Assembly: GCF_002904295.1 (NCBI RefSeq)
Contig: NZ_PPHG01000092.1
Coordinates: forward strand, 44,815 to 108,814
From: Amycolatopsis sp. CA-128772
GTDB lineage: Bacteria > Actinomycetota > Actinomycetes > Mycobacteriales > Pseudonocardiaceae
Direction: 5' to 3'
Length of the DNA: 64,000 nucleotides
Shown here: in pieces, positions 57,572 to 64,000 of the stretch
Layout: each line of letters opens with the position of its first letter
How positions within the stretch are numbered: position 1 is the stretch's first letter
Notes under the pieces: model-generated
What the model saw: the letters and a program-made list of their open reading frames with translations, nothing else
Databases searched by the model: none
What the model was told of the DNA's origin: nothing
Position numbers and translations under genes: made by a program

Positions 57572-58789
57572 GTGATCGACGAAACGGCACCTCCCCGGGT
57601 GGACAGCGAAGTCGGACCCCTGCGCGCGGTGCTGCTGCACCGGCCCGGCAACGAGCTCAAAAGGCTGACGCCCCGCAACAACGACCAGCTCCTGTTCGAC
57701 TCGATCCCGTGGGTCGACCGGGCCCAGGCCGAGCACGACGCCTTCGCCGAGGTCCTGCGCAACCGCGGGGTCGACGTCCTGCTGCTGGCCGACGCCCTCC
57801 GGACCGCATTGGACGACGACCGCGCCCACGCGGCGGGCGTGCACGCGGCGGTCGACGACCGGCGGCTCGGCGGCGACCTCGCCGACTCGCTGCGGTCGCA
57901 CCTCTCCGGCGTCGACGCGGCCGGCCTCGCCGAGGTCCTGATGGCCGGCATGACGTTCGAGGAGCTGCCGTCGGCCGAGGGCGCGTCGCTGGTGCGGATG
58001 ATGAACCACCCGCACGACTTCGCCGTCGATCCGCTGCCGAACCTGCTGTTCACCCGCGATTCGTCGGCGTGGATCGCCGACCGGGTGGCGATTTCGTCGC
58101 TGACCATGCCCGCGCGCCGCCGCGAAACCGCGGTGCTGGACCTGATCTACGCCTACCACCCGTACTTCCGGCACGCGGCCCGCGCGTACGGCGCCCATTC
58201 GGCGCCGATCGAAGGCGGCGACGTGATGCTGCTGGCCCCGGGCGTGCTCGCGATCGGCGTCGGCGAGCGGACGACGGCGGCGGGTGCCGAGTCGCTGGCG
58301 CGGTCGGTGTTCGCCGATGGCATCGCGCACACCGTGCTGGCGGTGCCGATCGAGCAGTCCCGCGCGACCATGCACCTGGACACGGTGTGCACGATGGTCG
58401 ACGCGGACGCGGTGGTGATGTACCCGCTGGCGCGCGACTTGCTGACGGCGTTCACGCTGCGCCCGACCGGCGACGGCGGGGTGAAGGTGGCCGGCCCGGC
58501 GCCGTTCCTGGTGGCCGCGGCCGAGGCGATGGAGATCGACCGGCTGCGCGTCATCGACACCGGCCTCGACCCGGTGACGGCCGAGCGCGAGCAGTGGGAC
58601 GACGGCAACAACACGCTCGCCCTGGCGCCGGGCGTGGTCGTCGGCTACGAGCGGAACGTCGAGACGAACGAGCGGCTGGAGGCGGCCGGCATCGAGGTGC
58701 TGCCGATCGCGGGCTCCGAGCTGGGCTCCGGCCGCGGCGGCCCGCGGTGCATGTCCTGCCCGGTCCGGCGCGACCCGCTGCAGAAATGA
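57572..58789 (+). CDS. arcA: Arginine deiminase
   Basis: A 405-residue amidinotransferase-fold hydrolase that converts arginine to citrulline and ammonia. The family segments are EVGPLRAVLLHRPGNELKRLTP, LPNLLFTRDSS, IEGGDVMLL, MHLDTVCTMVD and the catalytic Cys393 in GRGGPRCMSCPV. GTG 57572 starts the domain after a short tail. Other ADI-pathway genes (arcB, arcC, arcD) are not adjacent, so this is an isolated arcA. A strong hairpin at 58790-58829 follows at once. Confidence 0.94.
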   Translation: MIDETAPPRVDSEVGPLRAVLLHRPGNELKRLTPRNNDQLLFDSIPWVDRAQAEHDAFAEVLRNRGVDVLLLADALRTALDDDRAHAAGVHAAVDDRRLGGDLADSLRSHLSGVDAAGLAEVLMAGMTFEELPSAEGASLVRMMNHPHDFAVDPLPNLLFTRDSSAWIADRVAISSLTMPARRRETAVLDLIYAYHPYFRHAARAYGAHSAPIEGGDVMLLAPGVLAIGVGERTTAAGAESLARSVFADGIAHTVLAVPIEQSRATMHLDTVCTMVDADAVVMYPLARDLLTAFTLRPTGDGGVKVAGPAPFLVAAAEAMEIDRLRVIDTGLDPVTAEREQWDDGNNTLALAPGVVVGYERNVETNERLEAAGIEVLPIAGSELGSGRGGPRCMSCPVRRDPLQK

Positions 58790-58829
58790 AAGCAAGCCTT
58801 CCCTAAATGCGTTTAGGGAAGGCTTGCTT
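58790..58829 (+). terminator. Perfect 18-bp hairpin after arcA
   Basis: AAGCAAGCCTTCCCTAAA (58790-58807) and its exact complement (58812-58829) around a 4-base TGCG loop, beginning right after the arcA stop. No T-tract follows, so termination is factor-aided or stem-only. The right arm overlaps an iron-box-like sequence at 58813-58831. The arm CTTCCCTAAA has the look of a dispersed intergenic repeat. Confidence 0.75.
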
Positions 58830-58831
58830 AA
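58813..58831 (+). promoter_or_regulatory. Iron-box-like sequence in the hairpin arm upstream of ferritin
   Basis: TTAGGGAAGGCTTGCTTAA agrees with the IdeR consensus TTAGGTTAGGCTAACCTAA at 14 of 19 positions. It is 97 bases before the ferritin ATG. Because it is part of a terminator-like stem, the match could be incidental. Confidence 0.35.
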
Positions 58832-58847
58832 ATAAGGTTCGTCTTCT

Positions 58848-58866
58848 TTAGGAATGGTAACCCTAA
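58848..58866 (+). promoter_or_regulatory. Iron-box-like dyad upstream of ferritin
   Basis: TTAGG-N9-CCTAA (TTAGGAATGGTAACCCTAA) keeps both outer arms of the IdeR box exactly and matches 13 of 19 positions overall. It lies 62 bases before the ferritin ATG, a distance suited to activation as known for bfrB in mycobacteria (established for that system). Confidence 0.5.
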
Positions 58867-58927
58867 TAGGGGCGAGATCACCAGGTCCCGGTGGCATTCG
58901 CCGGAAACTTGATCTATTCTGATCTGC

Positions 58928-59482
58928 ATGGCCCTCACCAAGAAGAAAGAACCGCGCTCGAAGTTCTTCGAACTGCTGCAGGCGCAGATCCACAACGAGT
59001 TCAACGCGTCCCAGCAGTACATCGCGCTCGCGGTGTGGTTCGACGCCGAGGACCTCCCGCAGCTGGCGAAGCACTTCTACGAGCAGTCGGTCGAAGAGCG
59101 CAACCACGCGATGGCGCTCGTGCAGTACATGCTCGACCGCGACCACCACGTCGAAATCCCCGGCACCGGGGAGGTGCGCAACGACTTCTCCGGCGTGACC
59201 GAGGTCATCGAGCTCGCGCTCGAGCAGGAGAAGGACGTCGCGACCGACATCTCCGCGATGGCCAAGGCCGCCCGCGCCGAAGAGGACTACATCAGCGAGC
59301 AGTTCACGCAGTGGTTCCTCAAGGAGCAGGTCGAAGAGATCTCCCAGATGAACACGCTGCTGAACGTCGTCAAGCGCGCGAACGGCAACCTCTTCGAGGT
59401 CGAAAACCACCTGTACCGCGAGTCCGTCGGCGACGGCGGCACCGACTCGCAGATGCCGCCGGTGGCCGGCGGCAAGCTCTGA
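58928..59482 (+). CDS. Ferritin (BfrB/Ftn-like)
   Basis: A 184-residue non-heme ferritin for iron storage. The four-helix bundle holds ferroxidase ligands in QIHNEFNASQQYIALAVWFD (Glu) and EQSVEERNHAMALVQYM (Glu, His), plus EQEKDVATDI and QWFLKEQVEEIS. No heme-ligand Met of bacterioferritin is seen. A C-terminal extension of about 20 residues (GDGGTDSQMPPVAGGKL) is like that of mycobacterial BfrB. ATG 58928 is used. Upstream iron-box-like sites suggest IdeR activation. The terminator at 59503-59544 follows. Confidence 0.94.
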   Translation: MALTKKKEPRSKFFELLQAQIHNEFNASQQYIALAVWFDAEDLPQLAKHFYEQSVEERNHAMALVQYMLDRDHHVEIPGTGEVRNDFSGVTEVIELALEQEKDVATDISAMAKAARAEEDYISEQFTQWFLKEQVEEISQMNTLLNVVKRANGNLFEVENHLYRESVGDGGTDSQMPPVAGGKL

Positions 59483-59502
59483 CGCTTCGGTAGTCCGAAA
59501 AC

Positions 59503-59544
59503 CGGAAACCCGGGCCCTCCCCCTGTGGACGGCCCGGGTTTCCG
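59503..59544 (+). terminator. Terminator hairpin after ferritin
   Basis: CGGAAACCCGGGCC (59503-59516) pairs perfectly with GGCCCGGGTTTCCG (59531-59544) around a 14-base loop, 21 bases after the ferritin stop and 16 bases from the convergent gene ending at 59560. It can serve both directions. Confidence 0.7.
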
Positions 59545-59559
59545 CGTGCGACCGGCCGG

Positions 59560-60384
59560 TCAGCCGGCGCAGTCCTGGGTAACGCTCATCAGGCTCGTCT
59601 GCACCACGCCGGTGTCGCCGAGCCGGAAGTGGTAGTCGGCGGCGGCACTGGCCGGGGCGACGACGCCGCCGGACTCCGCCTTGGCCGCGGGGTAGACGGC
59701 GAAGATCTGGTCTTGGGTGGACCCGGCGCCGACACCTTCGGCGGTGTGCGCGGCCACGTCCGGCGTGACGACGACGAGCCCGGCCGCCTTCGAAATGACG
59801 ACGCTCGCGGCCGCGGGCACCCCGCTGCCCTGGACCTTGTAGACGGTGCAGTTCGCGGCGGGCTGGGCGTCGCTGAGCGTGATGGTCTGCGCGACGAGGT
59901 CGGCCTCGGACATGCCGAGCTTGAGCTTGCCGAAGCCGTCGGCCGCGAGGAGCGGCCCGCTGGTCACGGCGGGCAGCGAGGACGGCGAAGAAGAGGCCGA
60001 CGGCCGCGTCGGCGGCGACGTCGAGGCCCCCGGCGGTGCGGAGACCTGGATGCTCTGGGTGCTGGTCGGCCCGGGCGTCGACGGCTCCGGCGGCCGGCCC
60101 TGCGTGAGGTTTTCGGGCGGCTTGACGCTGCTTTCGGTCCCATCGGCGGACATCACCGCGGTGCCGTCCTCGGTGTGGACGCGGACCATGGTCAGCCCAC
60201 CCGAGACGGCGACCACGGCCGCCGCGACCCCGGCCACCGCCTGCACGGCGTGGCGACGACGGCGCCGCCGTCGCGCCCCGGCGACGATGACCGTGCCGGC
60301 GTCCGGCGGCGGGGGCAGGTCGAGCCGCTCGTCGGCGAACAGCGCGCGCAGCCGCTGCTCCAGTTCGTCCTCGGAGATGTTCAA
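59560..60384 (-). CDS. Probable membrane anti-sigma/partner protein of the SigE-family sigma factor
   Basis: 274 residues: a cytoplasmic N-terminus of about 38 residues (NISEDELEQRLRALFADERL), an Arg run (RRRRRRR), one membrane helix (about 42-65), a Ser/Thr/Pro linker (70-130) and an outside domain (about 135-274; GFGKLKLGMSEADLVAQ..., HFRLGDTGVVQTSLMSV). The TTG start at 60384 overlaps the sigma stop (TTGA), so synthesis is coupled. The layout is typical of partners that hold ECF sigma factors at the membrane; no zinc anti-sigma motif is present. Confidence 0.75.
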   Translation of the reverse strand: MNISEDELEQRLRALFADERLDLPPPPDAGTVIVAGARRRRRRRHAVQAVAGVAAAVVAVSGGLTMVRVHTEDGTAVMSADGTESSVKPPENLTQGRPPEPSTPGPTSTQSIQVSAPPGASTSPPTRPSASSSPSSLPAVTSGPLLAADGFGKLKLGMSEADLVAQTITLSDAQPAANCTVYKVQGSGVPAAASVVISKAAGLVVVTPDVAAHTAEGVGAGSTQDQIFAVYPAAKAESGGVVAPASAAADYHFRLGDTGVVQTSLMSVTQDCAG

Positions 60385-61031
60385 CCTGCACCACTCCCTT
60401 CGCCTTCGCCGTCGGCCGACTTCAGCTTCATCCGCAGCGACGCGATCGCCTTGCTGGCCTGGCTCTTGACGGTGCCCTGGGTGACGCCGAGGGCACCGGC
60501 GATCTCCGCTTCCGAGAGACCTTCGTAGTAACGCAGCACCATGACGGCCCGTTGTCTCGGCGGCAGCGTTCGTAACGCACGCCACAGCGGCTCGTGCTCG
60601 AACGGGTCATCCGGCACGTGCGGGCTGGTGTCCGGCAGGTCCGCGACCAGGTTCTCCCGCCGCGTCCGCCGCCAGCGGCTCACGTGCGCGTTCGCCATCG
60701 ACCGGCGGACGTAGGCCAGCGGGTCGCCGGTCTTGTCGTGGACGTAGGCCCAGCGCGAGCCGATTTTCTCCAGCACGGTCTGCACCAGGTCCGCGGCGTC
60801 GTGCGGGTTGCCGGTCAGCGCGTGCCCGTACCGCAGCAAGCCCGGCAGGGTGGCCTGCACGAAGTCGCCGAAGTCGGTCAACTCACCCGGCAACGTCGCG
60901 GCTCTTCCTCGGCCTGCGCTGGTTACCCACGTATCTCCCCCGGTGAAGACGGGTGCCGCAGCGGTCACCGTATCGCCTCCCATCGGGGTCGGGTAGCCGG
61001 CAGCCGAGCCGCCTTCCTCCCCAACACGCAT
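60381..61031 (-). CDS. SigE-family ECF RNA polymerase sigma factor
   Basis: 216 residues. Sigma region 2 is DFVQATLPGLLRYGHALTGNPHDAADLVQTVLEKIGSRW (residues about 52-90) with the polymerase-binding DAADLVQ, and region 4 is LPPRQRAVMVLRYYEGLSEAEIAGALGVTQGTVKSQASKA (given in two parts: LPPRQRAVMVLRYYEGLSEA and GVTQGTVKSQ). This is the SigE family of actinobacteria (ECF41/SigE-like). The N-terminal 45 residues are low-complexity, so the true start may be a later ATG or GTG. It is coupled to the membrane partner gene downstream. Confidence 0.88.
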   Translation of the reverse strand: MRVGEEGGSAAGYPTPMGGDTVTAAAPVFTGGDTWVTSAGRGRAATLPGELTDFGDFVQATLPGLLRYGHALTGNPHDAADLVQTVLEKIGSRWAYVHDKTGDPLAYVRRSMANAHVSRWRRTRRENLVADLPDTSPHVPDDPFEHEPLWRALRTLPPRQRAVMVLRYYEGLSEAEIAGALGVTQGTVKSQASKAIASLRMKLKSADGEGEGSGAG

Positions 61032-61103
61032 CACAGCCCCCTCAGGTTGCCCGCGTTCCCGGCCGGAATCCTGATCGTCCGGCCGGGTGCTGATCTGCCC
61101 ACG

Positions 61104-61457
61104 TCAGCGGTGGGCGAGCGAGTCGGGCAGCCGGAAACCGCCGCCTTCGGACTCAGGGAATTCGTGCACGCCGACAACGGCCGCACGCGGAATCGGCCCG
61201 TAGACGTGCGGAAACCGCACCCCAGCCGGATGCGCCGGCACGCCGTCTTCCCAGCGGACGGGCACCCCGGCCTTGGCCGGATCGATTTCGAGCAGGACCA
61301 GATCGGTCCGCCCCCGGTAGAGCGCGTCGGCCGGCAGGTGCGCCGTGCCGAAGTCAGAACAGTGCACAAACCCGACATCCCCCAGCGACGGCGGCCGGTA
61401 GTCGCCGTCCTCCCCCACTTCGGCCCAGTCGGCCGCCCCGCAGATGTGAAGTATCAC
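61104..61457 (-). CDS. DUF952 protein
   Basis: A 117-residue protein of the DUF952 family: ICGAADWAEV at the start, the signature DVGFVHCSDF (His and Cys), and RWEDGVPAHPAGVRFPHVYGPI near the end. The GTG at 61457 begins the domain; longer readings run into the tandem-repeat region. The fold is related to ADP-ribosyltransferase-like domains in some analyses (uncertain). It is a small cytoplasmic protein of unknown role, 70 bases after the sigma gene on the same strand. Confidence 0.85.
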   Translation of the reverse strand: MILHICGAADWAEVGEDGDYRPPSLGDVGFVHCSDFGTAHLPADALYRGRTDLVLLEIDPAKAGVPVRWEDGVPAHPAGVRFPHVYGPIPRAAVVGVHEFPESEGGGFRLPDSLAHR

Positions 61458-61781
61458 GCGGAGAATGGTCCCACCGGCGCGATCCCCCGGCGGTGTCTCG
61501 TGCGCCACATACTGCCTGGTTGAACACTCATCGAGCAAGTGGAGGACCACCGGTCCGTACCGGCGGTCCGGCACCCGCCGACGTGGGGTCAGCGCCGGGG
61601 TGAGTCGCCGGCCGACCCGCGCCGGCCGACGAGCGATCAGCGCAGGTTGAGCTGCCGGCCGACCCGCGCCGCCGACGAGGGTCAGCGCAGGGGTGAGCTG
61701 CCGATGGCCGTCCGGCACCCGTCGACCAGCGGGCAGCGCAGGGCAAGTTGCCGATGGCCGCCCCGCGCCGCCGGCGAGCGG
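61458..61781. other. 324-base gap holding a degenerate tandem array
   Basis: No gene is seen here. Bases 61458-61566 show nothing but a possible promoter region for the DUF952 gene. From about 61567 to 61792 a degenerate array of 46-50-base units runs into the end of the DUF5926 gene (described separately). Confidence 0.75.
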
Positions 61782-61792
61782 TCAGCGCAGGG
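61601..61792. repeat. Tandem array of 46-50-base units related to the 3' end of the DUF5926 gene
   Basis: Units start at 61601, 61648, 61694 and 61744 with TGAGTCGCCG, TGAGCTGCCG, TGAGCTGCCG and CAAGTTGCCG and each ends in TCAGCGCAGG or GCAGCGCAGG. A fifth copy begins at 61793 inside the gene, and a partial one precedes 61600. Read on the minus strand, each unit is a drifted copy of the bases coding the last residues (GLVGRQLTLR and stop) of the DUF5926 protein. Confidence 0.75.
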
Positions 61793-62663
61793 TGAGCTGA
61801 CGGCCGACGAGGCCGTCCCGCGCCCGCCGCTCGGCCGCGTTCAGGGGCTCGTCGTCGAGCGACTTCAGGGCCGTCTCGAGCCGGGTGCCGAGGGCGTCCT
61901 TGGCTTCCGCCCACTCACGGGCGTGGGCCTCGGGGTCGAGGTCCCACACCGGGACGAGCAGGCCGTGCGCCCGGAACGAACCCGCGTACCGCGAGCCCTC
62001 CCCGAGGCCGAGTTCGCCGGCCGCGGACAGCCGGGCGAGCGCCTGGAGCAGCAGGTTCTCCGGCTCCGGCCGGACCCAGCGCAGGTGCGCCTTCTCGCCG
62101 GCGAGGACCCAGTAGGCGCCGGAGCCGAGCCGTTCGGTGGGCATGATGGCGGCGTTCGCGCGCTCGAGGGAGACCGCGACGTCACCGGTGGCGTCCGCGT
62201 CCTCGGGCAGCCACCAGGCGAAGTCCTGGTGCAGCGTGACGTCGAGTTCGGCACCCGGGGTCAGCAGGTCCTGCAGCCGCGCGTGCTCGTCGGCGGCGGG
62301 CGGGGTGGTGGTGTCCGGCACGCCGAGGACGTCGCCCTCCTTGGCGTCCAGCAGCCACTTGAGGGAGCGGCCGAGGTCGCGGCTGATGTCGGAGGAGCGG
62401 GTCTGCACCTGCAGACCGAGGTACCGCCGGCCGTCCGACCGGACGAACGCGGCCGCCGCCATCGGCAGCACGGTCCCGAGGGTGACCTCACCGCCGTCGG
62501 CGAGGGTCAGCTCGGCCGTCGCGGACGGCACGAACTCCCGGAGCGCGATCAGCTCGGGCTCCGCCGCCAGCCCTTCGAACGGCTGGCCGACGAAGACGTC
62601 GCGCACCTTCGGCTTGCGGTCCGATGCCTGCTTGGGACCCTTCTTGCGCGCGCCCTTGCCCAC
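61782..62663 (-). CDS. DUF5926 protein
   Basis: A 293-residue actinobacterial protein. It starts GKGARKKGPKQASDRKPKVRDVFVGQPFEGL and contains a central stretch with VFVGQPFEGLAAEPELIALREF and YLGLQVQTRSSDISRDLGRSL (cut to these pieces), ending GLVGRQLTLR. It is acidic/alanine-rich and cytoplasmic with a basic N-terminal tail. GTG 62663 with GAGGAGG upstream is clear. Function unknown; conserved in Pseudonocardiaceae and Streptomyces. It is divergent from the cytochrome P450 gene at 62717. Confidence 0.82.
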   Translation of the reverse strand: MGKGARKKGPKQASDRKPKVRDVFVGQPFEGLAAEPELIALREFVPSATAELTLADGGEVTLGTVLPMAAAAFVRSDGRRYLGLQVQTRSSDISRDLGRSLKWLLDAKEGDVLGVPDTTTPPAADEHARLQDLLTPGAELDVTLHQDFAWWLPEDADATGDVAVSLERANAAIMPTERLGSGAYWVLAGEKAHLRWVRPEPENLLLQALARLSAAGELGLGEGSRYAGSFRAHGLLVPVWDLDPEAHAREWAEAKDALGTRLETALKSLDDEPLNAAERRARDGLVGRQLTLR

Positions 62664-62716
62664 TGCTGCCTCCTCTGGCTCGGCTTGTGACGCTATCGAA
62701 GGGCTAGTCTCGCGAA

Positions 62717-63883
62717 GTGTTCGACCCCCGCGATCCCGCGTTCCTCGACGACCCGTACCCGGCGTTCGCCGCGCTGCGCGCACAAGGCGAAGTCCATTTC
62801 CACGAAGGGCTCGGCATCGCCATCGCGGTGTCGCACGCCGCGTCGTCGGCGGTATTGCGCCACCGCGGCCTGGGCCGGATCTGGCAGGACGCCCAGCCCC
62901 TCGAGCGGTTCGCCTCGTTCAACCTGCTGCACCGCAATTCGCTCCTGGAGAACGAGCCCCCGGCCCACACACGCCTCCGGCGCCTGATCGCGGGCGCGTT
63001 CGGCCGCGGCCACGTCCAGCGCCTGCGCCCGATGGTCGCCACGTTGGCTGCCGGCATGGTCGACAACCTGGCGGCGGCCATCGCCACCGACGGCAGCGCC
63101 GACCTCCTCGAGCACCTCGCCCAGCCCCTCCCGGTGGCGGTGATCGCGGAGCTGCTGGGCGTCCCCGCGACCGACGGCCCCCGCATGGTCGAGCTGTCCA
63201 ACGCGATCGTGAAGATGTACGAGTACGGCCTTCCGGAAGAAGGACGCGACGCCGCCGAGCGGGCGGCCGCCGAGTTCGTCTCGTACATCCGCACGGTCGC
63301 CTCGGCCCGCGCCGACGCCCCGGGCGACGACATCATCAGCGACCTGCTGCGCAGCGAGCTGACACCGGACGAGCTGGTGGCCACCGCGGTGCTGCTGCTG
63401 ATGGCCGGCCACGAGGCAACGGTCAACGTGCTCGGCAACGGCATCACGGCCCTGCTCACGCACCGGGACCAGTGGGAGCGCCTGCTGGCCTCACCTGCCC
63501 TTCTGGATTCGTGTGTCGAGGAGCTGATCCGGTTCGACGCGCCCCTGCAGCTGTTCGAGCGAACGGCAACGGAGGACGTGTCGATCGGCGGGTACGCGGT
63601 TTCCCGCGGTCAGAAGATCGGCGCACTGCTGGGCGCGGCGGCCCGCGACCCGAAGGTGTTCGACGAGCCGGACCGCTTGGACATCGGGCGGACACCCAAC
63701 GCCCATCTGGGGTTCGGCCTGGGGATCCACTACTGCGTGGGTGCTCCTCTCGCTCGGGTGGAGATCGCCGCCGCGTTGAGCGCGTTGGCGGAGAAGCTGC
63801 CGGGGCTGCGGTTGGCCGAGCCTCCGCGGCGACGGCCGGAGTTCGTGATCCGCGGGTTGCGGGAGCTGCGGGTCACCGCCTGA
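62717..63883 (+). CDS. Cytochrome P450
   Basis: A 388-residue heme-thiolate monooxygenase. The I-helix oxygen-activation motif is AGHEATVNVLGNG, the K-helix ExxR pair is in VEELIRFD, and the heme loop FGLGIHYCVGAPLARVE carries the Cys ligand. Bacterial P450s need a ferredoxin and reductase, which are not adjacent. The GTG/ATG question: frame begins FDPRDPAFLDDPYPAFAALR, the usual class I start. It is 54 bases from the divergent DUF5926 gene. Substrate unknown; catabolic or biosynthetic use cannot be told. Confidence 0.93.
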   Translation: MFDPRDPAFLDDPYPAFAALRAQGEVHFHEGLGIAIAVSHAASSAVLRHRGLGRIWQDAQPLERFASFNLLHRNSLLENEPPAHTRLRRLIAGAFGRGHVQRLRPMVATLAAGMVDNLAAAIATDGSADLLEHLAQPLPVAVIAELLGVPATDGPRMVELSNAIVKMYEYGLPEEGRDAAERAAAEFVSYIRTVASARADAPGDDIISDLLRSELTPDELVATAVLLLMAGHEATVNVLGNGITALLTHRDQWERLLASPALLDSCVEELIRFDAPLQLFERTATEDVSIGGYAVSRGQKIGALLGAAARDPKVFDEPDRLDIGRTPNAHLGFGLGIHYCVGAPLARVEIAAALSALAEKLPGLRLAEPPRRRPEFVIRGLRELRVTA

Positions 63884-63898
63884 CGGGGTCGCCAACCC

Positions 63899-64000
63899 GG
63901 ATCTCGCGTGATTGGAGACGGGACTCGCGTGATTCCCGGCGGAACTCGCGTGACTGAAGGCGGAACTCGCGTGATTGAGGGGGTATCTCGGGTCATGGGG
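63899..64000. repeat. 21-base tandem repeats at the right edge
   Basis: Four full units of GGAACTCGCGTGATTGAGGG type (63899-63919, 63920-63940, 63941-63961, 63962-63982) and a partial one (63983-64000) cut by the window edge. The core CTCGCGTGA is nearly invariant. There are no intervening spacers, so this is a plain tandem array and not CRISPR. It may be a dispersed intergenic repeat of the genus. Confidence 0.85.

Noticed and set aside
55476..59482. Siderophore or heme-uptake island
   Set aside because: Only one gene has a convincing iron box and ferritin is nearby; no transport or biosynthesis genes for siderophores are present, so a dedicated island is not supported.
57422..60394. 990-codon open frame on the minus strand
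   Set aside because: It runs through arcA, ferritin and the terminators with no recognisable protein; the opposite-strand genes have clear catalytic motifs.
63899..64000. CRISPR array
   Set aside because: The 21-base units are directly adjacent with no unique spacers, and no cas genes are near.

Overview
The window is very GC-rich actinobacterial DNA. The gene families and signals point to Pseudonocardiaceae, most likely Amycolatopsis or a close relative. The supporting evidence is frequent GTG/TTG starts with 4-base stop/start overlaps, DUF3558, DUF4232, BTAD/NB-ARC and F420/PPOX families, IdeR-type iron boxes, an actinobacterial SOS box, and short TCGCGTGATT-type intergenic repeats. This placement is inferred from family content and not from a database search. 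About 61 protein genes are supported. I see no rRNA, tRNA, CRISPR array, insertion sequence or prophage; the region looks like ordinary chromosome.

Layout. 1-3919 (minus): the end of a sugar-tailoring operon (aminotransferase, epimerase, glycosyltransferase, acyltransferase), cut by the left edge. 4046-10778: a large BTAD/NB-ARC regulator, L-2-hydroxyglutarate oxidase, a DUF3558 lipoprotein and serS. 10897-15073: class III aminotransferase, a TetR/oxidoreductase pair with twin operators, a 340-base gap holding a very large inverted repeat, and a haloalkane-dehalogenase-like hydrolase. 15104-17360: DUF350, a glutathionylspermidine-synthase-like ATP-grasp ligase and a DUF1190-like membrane protein with a Gly/Ser/Lys tail, matching the yjfL-yjfC-yjfM group of E. 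coli. 17456-24840: septum-formation-type protein, metallopeptidase, MFS exporter, lipoprotein, phosphatase, pheA, macro-domain protein, coaA. 25074-30025: mostly uncharacterised genes, including a sensor protein with no kinase domain. 30137-35909: an exonuclease-fold membrane protein and a nuclease-fold secreted protein, both without their catalytic residues, then a helicase-associated protein and a class F sortase/excalibur pair.

36195-44220 looks like a respiratory module: a DevR/DevS-like regulator and sensor kinase next to cydA, cydB and a fused cydDC. 44293-49480: S41 peptidase, a TMEM165/GDT1 cation transporter, a DUF998 protein and the homogentisate dioxygenase locus with its IclR regulator. 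49561-55352: a solute-binding/VWA protein with a coiled-coil partner, an MFS transporter, a LysR regulator and a membrane protein. 55476-59482: an iron-linked stretch (an IdeR box before a DUF2470 gene, ferritin with iron-box-like sites) together with a PPOX enzyme, a CPBP protease and arginine deiminase. 59560-64000: a SigE-family sigma factor with its likely membrane partner, DUF952, DUF5926, a cytochrome P450, and two tandem-repeat arrays.

The most unusual points are the back-to-back catalytically degenerate nucleases (30137-32525), the DUF350/ATP-grasp/tail-protein cassette (15104-17360), the 121-base inverted repeat (13914-14034), an orphan SOS promoter (36937-36997), a hairpin that covers the ribosome-binding site of the VWA gene (49503-49555), and DnaA-box-like 9-mers between cydA and cydB.
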